From Rhodococcus sp. 06-235-1A (GTDB taxonomy: Bacteria; Actinomycetota; Actinomycetes; Mycobacteriales; Mycobacteriaceae), in the NCBI RefSeq assembly GCF_002258785.1, contig NZ_NOYI01000018.1, forward strand, positions 1-64,000: 64,000 nt of DNA, written 5' to 3'. This document shows positions 26,192 to 34,585 of this stretch, one piece after another (within the stretch, counting starts at the first letter, position 1; each line of letters opens with the position of its first letter). A program made the position numbers and the translations under genes. The notes below the pieces were generated by a model. That model had not been told where the DNA came from, did not search any database, and saw nothing but the letters and a program-made list of their open reading frames with translations.

Positions 26192-26884
26192 ATGACCAGT
26201 GCCTACCCGCCACCCTTTCGACGCCCAGCGCCCGAACCGCAGACACCGCGTCGCCCGCTCTTCGGGAAGTTTTTCGCTTGGGCCGCAATTGTTTTCGGGG
26301 CGTTCTTTCTGATCGGCGCAATAATCTCGTTCGAGTTCGGTGCGGCACTCGTCGGCGCGTTGCTGGTCGGCACCGGAGTAACGTACCTGCGCACGTCACC
26401 CGTGCGGGGTCGAAAGGTCTGGGCGGTACCGGCCATCGCCATCCTCCCCGCCCTGTTCGTGATGGGACTGACCACAACGACCGAGTCCGAGACCCCGACC
26501 GCCGTCGCACCGGTCGCTGCCGTGCCTGCGTTGCCGACCGTCACGACGACCGTCTCAACGACGCCTTCCACCACGACACCGGCACCGGCCACGACCACCA
26601 CCGCAGCCCCGACGACCGAAGCCGTCGCCGAGGTCGTCGAGGTGCCGACGACAACGGAGTACGTCCCCCTGCCGGATCCCGAGCCCGTGTACGTCCCCGA
26701 GCCGGTGTACACACCCGAGCCCGTCTACACCGCTCCTGCGCCGTTGGCCGCAGTGCCTCCCGTTGTCTCGTACGCCAATTGCGACGCGGTCCGGGCGGCG
26801 GGGGCAGCTCCGATCTACGCCGGTGAGCCGGGCTACAGCCTGAAACTCGACCGCGACAAGGACGGGATCGGCTGTGACACCTGA
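26192..26884 (+). CDS. membrane-anchored excalibur-domain protein
   Basis: This 230-residue protein has a cytoplasmic Pro-rich start, two or three membrane segments (about 27-100), a long Thr/Pro/Ala-rich extracellular linker and a C-terminal excalibur domain (about 190-230). The excalibur domain shows YANCDAVRAAGAAPI and ends in DRDKDGIGCDT, with paired Cys and a calmodulin-like Asp loop. The linker includes tandem PEPVY(V/T)PEPVYT units. Excalibur domains are found on extracellular, often nuclease-associated, actinobacterial proteins. The ATG follows a weak ribosome site. Confidence 0.8.
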   Translation: MTSAYPPPFRRPAPEPQTPRRPLFGKFFAWAAIVFGAFFLIGAIISFEFGAALVGALLVGTGVTYLRTSPVRGRKVWAVPAIAILPALFVMGLTTTTESETPTAVAPVAAVPALPTVTTTVSTTPSTTTPAPATTTTAAPTTEAVAEVVEVPTTTEYVPLPDPEPVYVPEPVYTPEPVYTAPAPLAAVPPVVSYANCDAVRAAGAAPIYAGEPGYSLKLDRDKDGIGCDT

Positions 26885-26890
26885 CCGCTG

Positions 26891-27400
26891 CTAACCCACC
26901 AACTGCCGCGTCAGGTCCGCGCTTTCGCGGGTGTAGGCGACCAGCATGACGAGGTCGACCGAGGGCCGGGCTGCCTTGACCGCCACGACCTGTTGGGTAA
27001 CCGCATCTTGCATCGGCCATCCGAAGGATCCGCCGGATATCAGGGGAAATGCGATGGACTTCAGATTCATCGATGCAGCGAGAGCCAGACTCCGTGCGTA
27101 GCACAGCCGCAGCAGCTCCGATCTGTCCTCGTGCCGGGAATACCGTGGGCCGACGGTGTGGATGACACAGGCGGCTCGTAGCCGACCCGCAGTGGTCGCG
27201 ACGGCTGCACCGATGTCGAGGCCGTGCGGCAGGGTGGTGGCCCGCAGCGCCTTGCATTCCGCGAGTATCTCCGGCCCACCGGCTCGGTGTACGGCACCGT
27301 CCACTCCGCCGCCGCCGAGCAGGCGCGTGTTGGCGGCGTTGACGATGGCACCCGCGGCCACATCCGTGATGTCGCCCTGGACGACGTCGATGATTGTCAT
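26891..27400 (-). CDS. macro domain ADP-ribose-binding / O-acetyl-ADP-ribose deacetylase-type protein
   Basis: This 169-residue protein is a single macro domain. It has VVQGDITDVAAGAIVNAANT with the adenine-binding Asp and catalytic Asn, GGGGVDGAVHRAGG for the ribose, and ISGGSFGWP for the pyrophosphate. MacroD-type members remove ADP-ribose from Asp/Glu or deacetylate O-acetyl-ADP-ribose. The start overlaps the upstream ADP-ribosylglycohydrolase stop by 4 bases, so the two are made together. An NrtR-like regulator is divergent. The assignment is firm; the target is unknown. Confidence 0.9.
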   Translation of the reverse strand: MTIIDVVQGDITDVAAGAIVNAANTRLLGGGGVDGAVHRAGGPEILAECKALRATTLPHGLDIGAAVATTAGRLRAACVIHTVGPRYSRHEDRSELLRLCYARSLALAASMNLKSIAFPLISGGSFGWPMQDAVTQQVVAVKAARPSVDLVMLVAYTRESADLTRQLVG

Positions 27401-28323
27401 GAAAGTTCCTTCACTGCAGTGATGTTCGAGGTGATTCGGTCGAGATCGTCGGCGCGCAACCCTGGGTAGCCGTGGACGATGTCGCGCCATTCGCTCGGTA
27501 CCGCAGATGCGCCCCACCTGGCTCCGAGGAGTCCTCCGGCGATGGCCGCCGTGGTGTCGGTGTCGCCGCCCGCGCGGACACACAGTTCGAGGGCGGCGGG
27601 CAAGGGCCGGTCAGCGTCGGCAGATCCCTGGATTGCCCACCATGCGGTCTGCAGAGCGTGGACCACCCAGCCGTTGTTCGGAAAGTCGGACGGCTGCCCC
27701 TCGTGGGCCTGACGGATCAATGGCTGCCAGAAGGCGCGAACCCCGTCGTCGGCCGTGTCGAGAAACTCGGTCACGCCGTCGTACGTGCCGCAGCGAACCG
27801 CGTATCTGATTGCGTGACTCCATAATTGACACGCCTCACCGGCCCGGGGGTCGGAATGCGTCAAGGCACTGATCCGCGCCGCAGCAGCTCGACATCCCGC
27901 CGCGTCGTCGAGGTAGGCCAAGGCGACCGGCGCAGTGCGCATGAGCGATCCGTTGCCACCGGTTCTACCCGACAACGATGCTGCGGCGCGAGTCATGTCG
28001 GCGCCACCGTGTGTGGTTTGCGACAACACGGCGCGAGTTTGATTTCCCACGTCGGGCGGGTTCTGGGCGAACCACGCGCGAAAGTTCGCGGCGATGTCGT
28101 CGACGTCTCCGCCGGTTTCGAGGGCACGCGCGACGCAGAGCGCCATCGAGGTGTCGTCGGTCCATTCGCCCGGTGCCCAATCGAATGCACCGCCCCCGAT
28201 CATGCCGATCGTCGTCTCGGGCGTGGGGTACCCGAATTCGTAGCCGGCGCCAAGAGCGTCACCCACAGCGGTTCCGAGAAGCACTCCCCTCGCTCTGTCG
28301 CGCTGAATATCCGTCAACTGCAT
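27397..28323 (-). CDS. ADP-ribosylglycohydrolase (DraG/ARH family)
   Basis: This 308-residue protein has the two metal-binding signatures of ADP-ribosylglycohydrolases: EWTDDTSMAL (53-62, Thr55-Asp56-Asp57) and GGDTDTTA (252-259, Asp254 and Asp256). It opens with GVLLGTAVGDALGAGYEF. It would cleave ADP-ribose from proteins, nucleic acid or small molecules. Cotranscribed with the macro domain gene, it gives two ADP-ribose erasers in one operon with no ADP-ribosyltransferase nearby. Confidence 0.9.
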   Translation of the reverse strand: MQLTDIQRDRARGVLLGTAVGDALGAGYEFGYPTPETTIGMIGGGAFDWAPGEWTDDTSMALCVARALETGGDVDDIAANFRAWFAQNPPDVGNQTRAVLSQTTHGGADMTRAAASLSGRTGGNGSLMRTAPVALAYLDDAAGCRAAAARISALTHSDPRAGEACQLWSHAIRYAVRCGTYDGVTEFLDTADDGVRAFWQPLIRQAHEGQPSDFPNNGWVVHALQTAWWAIQGSADADRPLPAALELCVRAGGDTDTTAAIAGGLLGARWGASAVPSEWRDIVHGYPGLRADDLDRITSNITAVKELS

Positions 28324-28331
28324 GCGAACCC

Positions 28332-28375
28332 CTTAGATCGAAGTTGCGCTAACCATAGATCACATGCGCGCTAAG
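28332..28375. promoter_or_regulatory. candidate operator between draG-type and NrtR-like genes
   Basis: GCGCTAA occurs twice in direct orientation at 28346-28352 and 28368-28374, exactly 22 bp (two helical turns) apart. CTTAG (28332-28336) and CTAAG (28371-28375) form outer inverted arms. An ATAGAT -10-like element (28355-28360) lies between the repeats. This is the place expected for the NrtR-like protein to control both divergent units. Confidence 0.45.
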
Positions 28376-29059
28376 ATGCAAGACATGACCTGGCGAGACC
28401 GACACGGCAACGCTCTGACCGACTACCCCCGCCCCTCCGTGGCGGTCGACGTGGCGGTACTGACCGTCCGCGAACGGCAATTGCACGTCGTCGTGGTGCC
28501 ATCGGAACGAGGCCGTGCGCTCCCGGGCACGTTCCTGCACCCGAAGGAGAATCTCGCCGAGGCCGCAGGTCGCGCATTACGGACCAAGGCCGGCTTGGTC
28601 GATCTCACGTTCCATCAACTGAGAATGTTCGACAACCCGGACCGCGACGATCGCGGATGGGTTCTGTCGATGGCGCACAGCGCGGCGGTCTCGACTCGAT
28701 CATTGCCTGCATCAACAGAATTCGTGCTCGTCGAAAATTCGAGACCGACGACGTCGCTGGCCTTCGACCACGACGACATGGTGGCGGCGGCAGTCTTCGA
28801 CCTCCGTGACCACTATGCGCGCGACGTGGATCCAGCACGACTACTGGACGAGGAGTTCACCCTTCTCGAGCTACGCGAGCTGTACGAGATCGTGTTCGAT
28901 CGCCCTCTACCGAAGGACACATTCCGACGCCACGTCATCGGCTCACTGCAAGGGACAGGCGCAACCTCGACCGCAGGCGGCGGCCGCCCCGCAGAGCTGT
29001 ATCGCCGTGCCTCGAATTCGGCTCTTCCTGCGTCGGCCGGCTCGTTCCTGCTCGGCTGA
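28364..29059 (+). CDS. NrtR-like regulator (inactive Nudix domain plus winged helix)
   Basis: This 231-residue protein has a Nudix-fold domain (about 20-150) and a C-terminal winged helix (about 155-210) with FTLLELRELYE and DTFRRH, as in NrtR regulators. The Nudix box is degenerate: both catalytic glutamates of REUxEE are replaced in GRALRTKAGL. It therefore probably binds ADP-ribose or an NAD-related ligand without cutting it. Alternative ATGs at 28376 and 28385 fit better with the -10-like element at 28355. A Gly/Ser/Ala tail is of no clear function. Its divergent partner operon handles ADP-ribose. Confidence 0.8.
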   Translation: MRAKMQDMTWRDRHGNALTDYPRPSVAVDVAVLTVRERQLHVVVVPSERGRALPGTFLHPKENLAEAAGRALRTKAGLVDLTFHQLRMFDNPDRDDRGWVLSMAHSAAVSTRSLPASTEFVLVENSRPTTSLAFDHDDMVAAAVFDLRDHYARDVDPARLLDEEFTLLELRELYEIVFDRPLPKDTFRRHVIGSLQGTGATSTAGGGRPAELYRRASNSALPASAGSFLLG

Positions 29060-29107
29060 GGACATGGATCGACGAAACCGGACATCCCAGCAGATAAGCT
29101 GGCAGGC

Positions 29108-30274
29108 ATGGGATCGAAGCGGCCTGCCAACCGCGGACAGAAACGCGCAGAAAAGACCAAGGCCCGGCAACGGCGTCACCAGCAATCCCGACCGGCACCG
29201 ACCGGTGCCGACAGCGAACGGATCGCCGATCTGATCGACGGATTCGTCGAGTGGCTGGACGAAAGCGAGATGTCGGAACAGTCGGAGGCGATCTCACGGC
29301 TCGTGTCGTCGACGCTGACTCAGCTGTCCGGAGCACGCCCCGGCTTCTCCCCCAGTGCCTGGCTGCCGGCCGACGCGCACCTGCTGGTGGACGCCGCCGA
29401 ACGCATTCTGCAGGACGAGTCCGACACGGCCGAGGACACGGCAATCAATCTCGTACTCACGTCTCTGCAGTATCTGACCTTCCTCGACGAGACCGACCTC
29501 TGGGACGGCACGCCCGAGGATTACGCGCACTGCATGGACGACCTGTCGGACTTCCTCGAGGGCGACGAACCCGACATGCTCGACGCCGACGACATCGATC
29601 TACCCGACGTCTCCCTGGCGCAGGAACTCTCCGCGATCTCGGCGCTGCCACTTCTGCCTGCCCTGGACGACATCGTCCTGCGCGTTTCCGACGGCCTGGC
29701 CGTGGCCGACGACGCCGACCTACAACGCGCAATCGGCTCGATGCCCCTCGATCCAGCCCAGCTCGACAAGGAAGCTACGGTCGATTATTGGTCGACGGCG
29801 ATTGCCACCGGATTGATTCGGATCGACGGTGACACCGCGAAGCCGGGCGACAACGCCCATTCTTTGGCCGGTCGGGGTGCCGAGACAGTCCACGAGTTGG
29901 TTGCCGAGCACGTGCGCGTGCAGCTGTCGGGAGATGCCGACGACCCCGATGTGTCGCGATCGCTGGCGAACACGTTCGCGGTGCAGACGTTGCTCGCCGC
30001 GATGACCGAAGAGCTCCCGCTCGACAACCAGGGCGAGGACTACGCCGACCTGGAAGGTGAGGATCTGCGTACGGCTCAGTTGATCGACCACCGCGTTCGA
30101 TCTCTCATCGAGCAGGGCATCCTCGTCCGGATCGAGGAAGTACTCGCCGTTCCGCACGCATTGCGTCCGGCAGTTCTGGACGGTGTGGCCGAAGCGCAGC
30201 CATTCGGCGTGATCGACGACGAGTCTCTCGACGACCCGCTCCGCAGCTCGGTCGAGGATTCGGCGTCGTCGTGA
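29108..30274 (+). CDS. hypothetical acidic protein
   Basis: I do not recognise this 388-residue protein. It starts with a very basic segment (about 1-28, rich in Lys, Arg and Gln) and is otherwise strongly acidic and helical, with many Asp/Glu residues and an LDDxDLxx-like repeat character. There is no signal peptide or membrane segment. The ATG at 29108 lies 48 bases after the NrtR-like stop, so readthrough from that gene is possible. The TY-Chap-like gene follows after 91 bases. Confidence 0.6.
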   Translation: MGSKRPANRGQKRAEKTKARQRRHQQSRPAPTGADSERIADLIDGFVEWLDESEMSEQSEAISRLVSSTLTQLSGARPGFSPSAWLPADAHLLVDAAERILQDESDTAEDTAINLVLTSLQYLTFLDETDLWDGTPEDYAHCMDDLSDFLEGDEPDMLDADDIDLPDVSLAQELSAISALPLLPALDDIVLRVSDGLAVADDADLQRAIGSMPLDPAQLDKEATVDYWSTAIATGLIRIDGDTAKPGDNAHSLAGRGAETVHELVAEHVRVQLSGDADDPDVSRSLANTFAVQTLLAAMTEELPLDNQGEDYADLEGEDLRTAQLIDHRVRSLIEQGILVRIEEVLAVPHALRPAVLDGVAEAQPFGVIDDESLDDPLRSSVEDSASS

Positions 30275-30365
30275 CCGCTCTCGCGAGCGCCGAGACCGTG
30301 TCGGTGGTCGCCGCTAGCGTGATCGAGTGCGCGTTACGTCAGCGCGATCTGGGTAAGGAGCCGAC

Positions 30366-31667
30366 ATGAGCGATTCACTCGAGTTCGACTTCGACGTCGA
30401 CGCTGCCTGGATGCAGTTCCAGCGCAGACTCGGCGACTACGTCAACGCGATGCGTGACGGTGACGCATTGGTGGTCGAGTCGCGATACGACAGCACCGAC
30501 GGTGTTCCCGATACCGCCGCCTGCGTGCAGTTCTATGCCTGGGATCTCGATATGGTCCGCTGCGAAATTCCAGCGAACGAGCACCTGCACAGCAGCCGGG
30601 CAATCAACGCCGAGCAGCGAGAAGCTCTCGGCGCGTTGGGGTTTCACATGTCCGTCGACACGGAGCCGACGGCACCGCATGTGGACCGAAATCGATCGTG
30701 GTCCGACGATCTGGCGAAGAAGACCGTTGCGGTATTCCGTGACATCTGGGGTCTGCCGCACCCGTCGTTCCTGAGCTCACGCGCCACCGGCCGATACGAC
30801 GTGCCGAGTTTCGACGTCGACACTCCAGAACCCGGTATCACCGTCGTTCCGCTGTGCGTGCAGCCCAAGGGAAAAGAACATCTGCAGCAGTTGGTCGATC
30901 GGGCGCTCGAGCCGTGGTTCGGGTTCCCGCCGGATCACGATCTCGACGGGGACATTCCCCTGCGGTTCGCGGGCGGCACCGCGTACGTGTCGGTCAAGCC
31001 CACCGAGCCGGTGGTCGAGATCAATTCGACGCTGGTACACGCGGTATCCGGCCGCACTCGCGCCGCCGAGCTGCTGGTCGACCTCAATTTGCAACTCCCC
31101 GACGTGATGTTGCACCTGGTTCAGGACTGCATCGTCGCTCAGGTTCGGGTCAGCGGCTCGCCCTTCGTCGCCGATCACCTGCTGTGGGCTGTCCGGATGC
31201 TGAGCCATGTGTGGGAGCAGGTCGACGAGAAGTTCGCCGAGGACTTCGGTGGAGCACTCGGGGAGCCGACGCCGCCCGCGGTCGATGCAGTCGACTTTCC
31301 GGACGGTCTGCTGGAGTTGGTCGACCTGGTTGCCGAGTCCGACGAGCCGCTCGACCCAGATGCGGTTCTCGCCTGTTGCTCGTCCGACCGCGACGTCGTC
31401 GTCTCGTACCTGCGCATCAGTGCAGAACAGGAGGCGTCGTGGCGTGGGATGGCAATTGCCGCCGATCTGGGCGACGAGCATTGCGACGTCGACGAGGCCG
31501 ATCGAGAGGCGGGCAACTGGGCCGGGGCGGTCGCGGCACTGCGCGAGGTGCTGCGCAGCACTCCCGAGCAGGTCACACCGGTAGTCGATCCATCGGCGAT
31601 CCAGCTGCAGCTGTTCGAGACCGACGAGGTCGCAGAGATTTCCGACGAGCTTTCGGACGAACAGTAG
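30366..31667 (+). CDS. TY-Chap-like (CesT/YbjN chaperone-fold) protein, larger paralogue
   Basis: This 433-residue acidic cytoplasmic protein has an N-terminal domain ending in DIWGLPHPSFLS (126-137), which matches the block in the protein at 16189-17010. A second domain (about 160-280) has the alternating strand/helix pattern of a CesT/YbjN fold. The C-terminus is Asp/Glu-rich. A GGTAAGGAG site precedes the ATG. The domain name rests on remembered features of actinobacterial TY-Chap families and should be checked; function is unknown. Confidence 0.6.
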   Translation: MSDSLEFDFDVDAAWMQFQRRLGDYVNAMRDGDALVVESRYDSTDGVPDTAACVQFYAWDLDMVRCEIPANEHLHSSRAINAEQREALGALGFHMSVDTEPTAPHVDRNRSWSDDLAKKTVAVFRDIWGLPHPSFLSSRATGRYDVPSFDVDTPEPGITVVPLCVQPKGKEHLQQLVDRALEPWFGFPPDHDLDGDIPLRFAGGTAYVSVKPTEPVVEINSTLVHAVSGRTRAAELLVDLNLQLPDVMLHLVQDCIVAQVRVSGSPFVADHLLWAVRMLSHVWEQVDEKFAEDFGGALGEPTPPAVDAVDFPDGLLELVDLVAESDEPLDPDAVLACCSSDRDVVVSYLRISAEQEASWRGMAIAADLGDEHCDVDEADREAGNWAGAVAALREVLRSTPEQVTPVVDPSAIQLQLFETDEVAEISDELSDEQ

Positions 31668-31709
31668 GCGGCAGCCGAACAGGATTTCTCTCGCACGCTT
31701 CCCTTTCGT

Positions 31710-31730
31710 GTTAACTGGGGTTACATTAAC
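31710..31730 (+). promoter_or_regulatory. inverted repeat upstream of the AurF-like gene
   Basis: GTTAA (31710-31714) and TTAAC (31726-31730) form a dyad with an 11-base centre that contains a third GTTA. It lies 30 bases before the AurF-like ATG in otherwise GC-rich DNA. TetR-type repressors often bind AT-rich dyads like this, but no regulator gene is adjacent. Confidence 0.35.
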
Positions 31731-31759
31731 TCTATGTTCGCACCTCGTTTGGAGAAGCC

Positions 31760-32779
31760 ATGACACTGACGACAGGCACTACGTCCGTTTCGGTCGATAC
31801 CGACGCCACGGACGAACAGCAGTACAACGAGACACTCACCCTGCTGTCCGAGGGTTCTGTGCACAAGCACTTCGATCCGTATGTCGACATCGACTGGGAG
31901 TCCGAGAAGTTCGCGGTGCCCGCGAACGATCCTCGCTGGGTCCTTCCGGTCAAGACGGATCCGATCGGTGGCCACGCCTGGTACCGCGCGCTTCCCCTGG
32001 AGAAGCAGATCGAGATCGGCATGTGGCGCCAGGCCAACGTCGCCAAGGTCGGCCTTCAGTTCGAGAACATCCTGATCCGCGGCATGATGCAGTACGTGTT
32101 CTCGCTGCCCAACGGCTCGGCCGAGGCACGCTACTGCACCCACGAATCCATCGAAGAGTGCAACCACACCCTGATGTTCCAGGAGATGGTCAACCGCGTC
32201 GATTCCGACGCCCCCGGCATGAGCCGGCCCATGAAGATGCTCTCGCCGTTCATCCCTCTGTTTGCCACGCTGCTACCCGAGCTGTTCTTCGTCGGCGTTC
32301 TCGCCGGCGAGGAGCCCATCGACCACATTCAGAAGTCCGTCCTGCGGTCCGGTGAAGAAATCCACCCGATCATGCAGAGCGTCATGGCGATTCACGTCGC
32401 GGAGGAAGCGCGGCACATCTCGTTCGCCCACCAGTTGCTGCGTCGGCGCGTTCCCAAGATGTCCAAGGCCGGACGGTTCCTGCTCTCGTTGGCCTTCCCG
32501 ATCACGATGCGCATCCTGTGCGACGTCATCGTCATTCCGCCGAAGAAGTTCTGGACGAAGTTCGACATCCCCAAGCAGGTGAAGAAGGACCTGTTCTGGG
32601 GCACCGAGGAATCCCAGCACGCGCTCCAGGATTACTTCGGAGATGTGCGCATGCTGGCCACCGACACCGGCATGATGAATCGCGCCGCTCGCCTGATGTG
32701 GAAGCTGTGCGGAATCGACGGCAAAGCGTCGCGTTTCCGCAGCGAACCCGACCGTAGCTCGAGCCAGTTCGCCGCATAG
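31760..32779 (+). CDS. AurF-like diiron oxygenase
   Basis: This 339-residue protein has the spaced di-iron ligands of the AurF/p-aminobenzoate N-oxygenase family: FEN near 110, ESIEECNH (about 130-137), and HVAEEARHISFAH with the EExRH motif in the C-terminal half. AurF oxidises aryl amines to nitro compounds, but the actinobacterial relatives (for example Rv0885 of M. tuberculosis) have unknown substrates. The fprB-type gene 47 bases downstream should supply electrons through its own iron-sulphur clusters, as in the mycobacterial pair. Confidence 0.8.
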   Translation: MTLTTGTTSVSVDTDATDEQQYNETLTLLSEGSVHKHFDPYVDIDWESEKFAVPANDPRWVLPVKTDPIGGHAWYRALPLEKQIEIGMWRQANVAKVGLQFENILIRGMMQYVFSLPNGSAEARYCTHESIEECNHTLMFQEMVNRVDSDAPGMSRPMKMLSPFIPLFATLLPELFFVGVLAGEEPIDHIQKSVLRSGEEIHPIMQSVMAIHVAEEARHISFAHQLLRRRVPKMSKAGRFLLSLAFPITMRILCDVIVIPPKKFWTKFDIPKQVKKDLFWGTEESQHALQDYFGDVRMLATDTGMMNRAARLMWKLCGIDGKASRFRSEPDRSSSQFAA

Positions 32780-32826
32780 CCCTCTCGCCGCTCAGCCATT
32801 CTTGCCTCCGCCGTCAGGAACCCCTC

Positions 32827-34425
32827 ATGCCCCACGTCGTCACCCAATCATGTTGCAGCGACGCATCGTGCGTCTACGCGTGTCCCGTCAACTGCATTCA
32901 TCCCACCCCCGACGAGCCGGACTTCCTGACGGCGGAAATGTTGCACATCGACCCGCAATCGTGTGTCGACTGCGGCGCGTGCGTTTCGGCCTGTCCCGTC
33001 GATGCCATTGTGCCGCAGGCGAAATTGACCGAGGCGCAACTGCCGTTCTTGACGATCAACGCGGATTTCTACAAGCAGGAGCGTCCCCCTCGGCCGATCC
33101 TGGCACCGGTGACCCCGGCAGCATCGGTATCGAGGGATCGCCAGCCGCTTCGAGTTGCGATCGTCGGATCGGGTCCGTCGGCCATGTACGCCGCAGACGA
33201 GCTGCTCACCCAACCGGGCGTGAGAGTCGATGTCTACGACCGACTTCCGCAACCGCACGGTCTCGCTCGACTGGGCGTCGCACCCGATCATCAGAAGACG
33301 CGTCAGGTGTCCCGCTTGTTCGAAACGATCTCCGCGCAAGAGGGATTCACCTACCACCTCGGTGTCGAGGTCGGTAGAGACATCACCCACGACGAGTTGA
33401 TGGACACCCACCACGCCGTGATCTACGCGGTCGGGGCATCATCGGATCGCGAACTTCGCATTCCAGGAGCCGAATTGCCGGGGCGCACTTCGGCAACCGA
33501 TTTCGTCGCCTGGTACAACGGCCACCCCGATCACGCGCATCGCACGTTCGACCTCTCGCACGAACGCGCCGTCGTCGTCGGTAACGGCAACGTCGCACTC
33601 GACGTAGCCCGCATTCTGACGATGAATCCGGAGGCGCTCGCCCAGACCGACATCGCACCGTACGCGTTGGACGCTCTGCGCCACAGCGCCGTTCGTGAAG
33701 TCGTCATCGTCGGCCGACGCGGTGTGGCACAGTCTGCCTTCACCGTGCCCGAGTTCGCCGGATTGTTGACCGTCCCCGATATCGACCTGGCCATCGACCG
33801 TAGCGAACTCGCGCTCGATCCGGTCACCGTCCGTCTCGCCGCGACCGACGACCTACCCCACGCCGTGGCGCAGAAGCTGCAATTGCTTCGCCACGTCGAC
33901 GAATCCCCCGAGCACAGCGACGGCCGCAAGCGAATCACTCTGCGCTACCTTCTCTCCCCCACCAGGATCCTGGGCACCGATCGCGTCACGGGAATCGAGT
34001 TCGACCGAATGGGCCTTTCCGCGGACACTGACGACGTGGTGCGCAGCACCCCTACCGGTGACGTGGACAGCATCGAGGCCGGGCTCGTCCTCACCTCCAT
34101 CGGCTACCGCGGCGTTGCGCTCCCCGGAGTTCCGTTCGACGACCGAGCCGGCATCATTCCCAACACCGGCGGTCGTGTACTTCACGAATCCGGTGGGCAG
34201 ACTTCGGTGGGCAGCTATGTCACCGGTTGGATCAAGCGCGGCCCCTCTGGATTCATCGGCACCAACAAATCCTGCGCCCAAGAAACCGTCGGCCATCTGG
34301 TCGACGACTTCAACGCCGGCCGCCTGACCGATCCGATCGAGCTGCCCAACGCCTGGCCGACCGGGGCGAACCGGGGCACGCTGCAACGCTCGAAGGACAA
34401 GCTGCTGGCGCTGCGCCGCTCCTGA
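32827..34425 (+). CDS. fprB: FprB-like ferredoxin-NADP reductase fused to an N-terminal ferredoxin
   Basis: This 532-residue fusion has an N-terminal ferredoxin with two CxxC-type clusters (CCSDASCVYACPVNC at 9-23; CVDCGACVSACPVDA at 46-60). An adrenodoxin-reductase-like domain follows, with the FAD motif VGSGPSAMYAA near 112 and NADP motif VVGNGNVALDVARIL. The layout matches mycobacterial FprB. It accepts electrons from NADPH and passes them to a redox partner, most simply the adjacent AurF-like di-iron enzyme. The ATG at 32827 gives an intact first cysteine set. Confidence 0.88.
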   Translation: MPHVVTQSCCSDASCVYACPVNCIHPTPDEPDFLTAEMLHIDPQSCVDCGACVSACPVDAIVPQAKLTEAQLPFLTINADFYKQERPPRPILAPVTPAASVSRDRQPLRVAIVGSGPSAMYAADELLTQPGVRVDVYDRLPQPHGLARLGVAPDHQKTRQVSRLFETISAQEGFTYHLGVEVGRDITHDELMDTHHAVIYAVGASSDRELRIPGAELPGRTSATDFVAWYNGHPDHAHRTFDLSHERAVVVGNGNVALDVARILTMNPEALAQTDIAPYALDALRHSAVREVVIVGRRGVAQSAFTVPEFAGLLTVPDIDLAIDRSELALDPVTVRLAATDDLPHAVAQKLQLLRHVDESPEHSDGRKRITLRYLLSPTRILGTDRVTGIEFDRMGLSADTDDVVRSTPTGDVDSIEAGLVLTSIGYRGVALPGVPFDDRAGIIPNTGGRVLHESGGQTSVGSYVTGWIKRGPSGFIGTNKSCAQETVGHLVDDFNAGRLTDPIELPNAWPTGANRGTLQRSKDKLLALRRS

Positions 34426-34585
34426 CGACCCCACCCCCGGCTGGGATCGATGTGGGTTTCAGTCGCTCAGAGTGCAACAAGGTCGCATTCATCCGGACGG
34501 GCGTGAGGTTGAAGCGTCGACTATCGGGGTAGCTACAGTCATCGGCCACCGATTCGCGGCGGGCCACCACCTCGAGGAGACCGAG

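Noticed and set aside
26541-26884. Tandem PEPVY units of the excalibur protein as a DNA-level repeat element
   Set aside because: The unit count is small and the bases vary between units, so it is a protein linker feature rather than a separate repeat.
28364-28384. The first ATG of the NrtR-like gene as certain start
   Set aside because: It lies inside an operator-like repeat and only 4 bases after a -10-like element, so I list it with alternatives rather than as settled.
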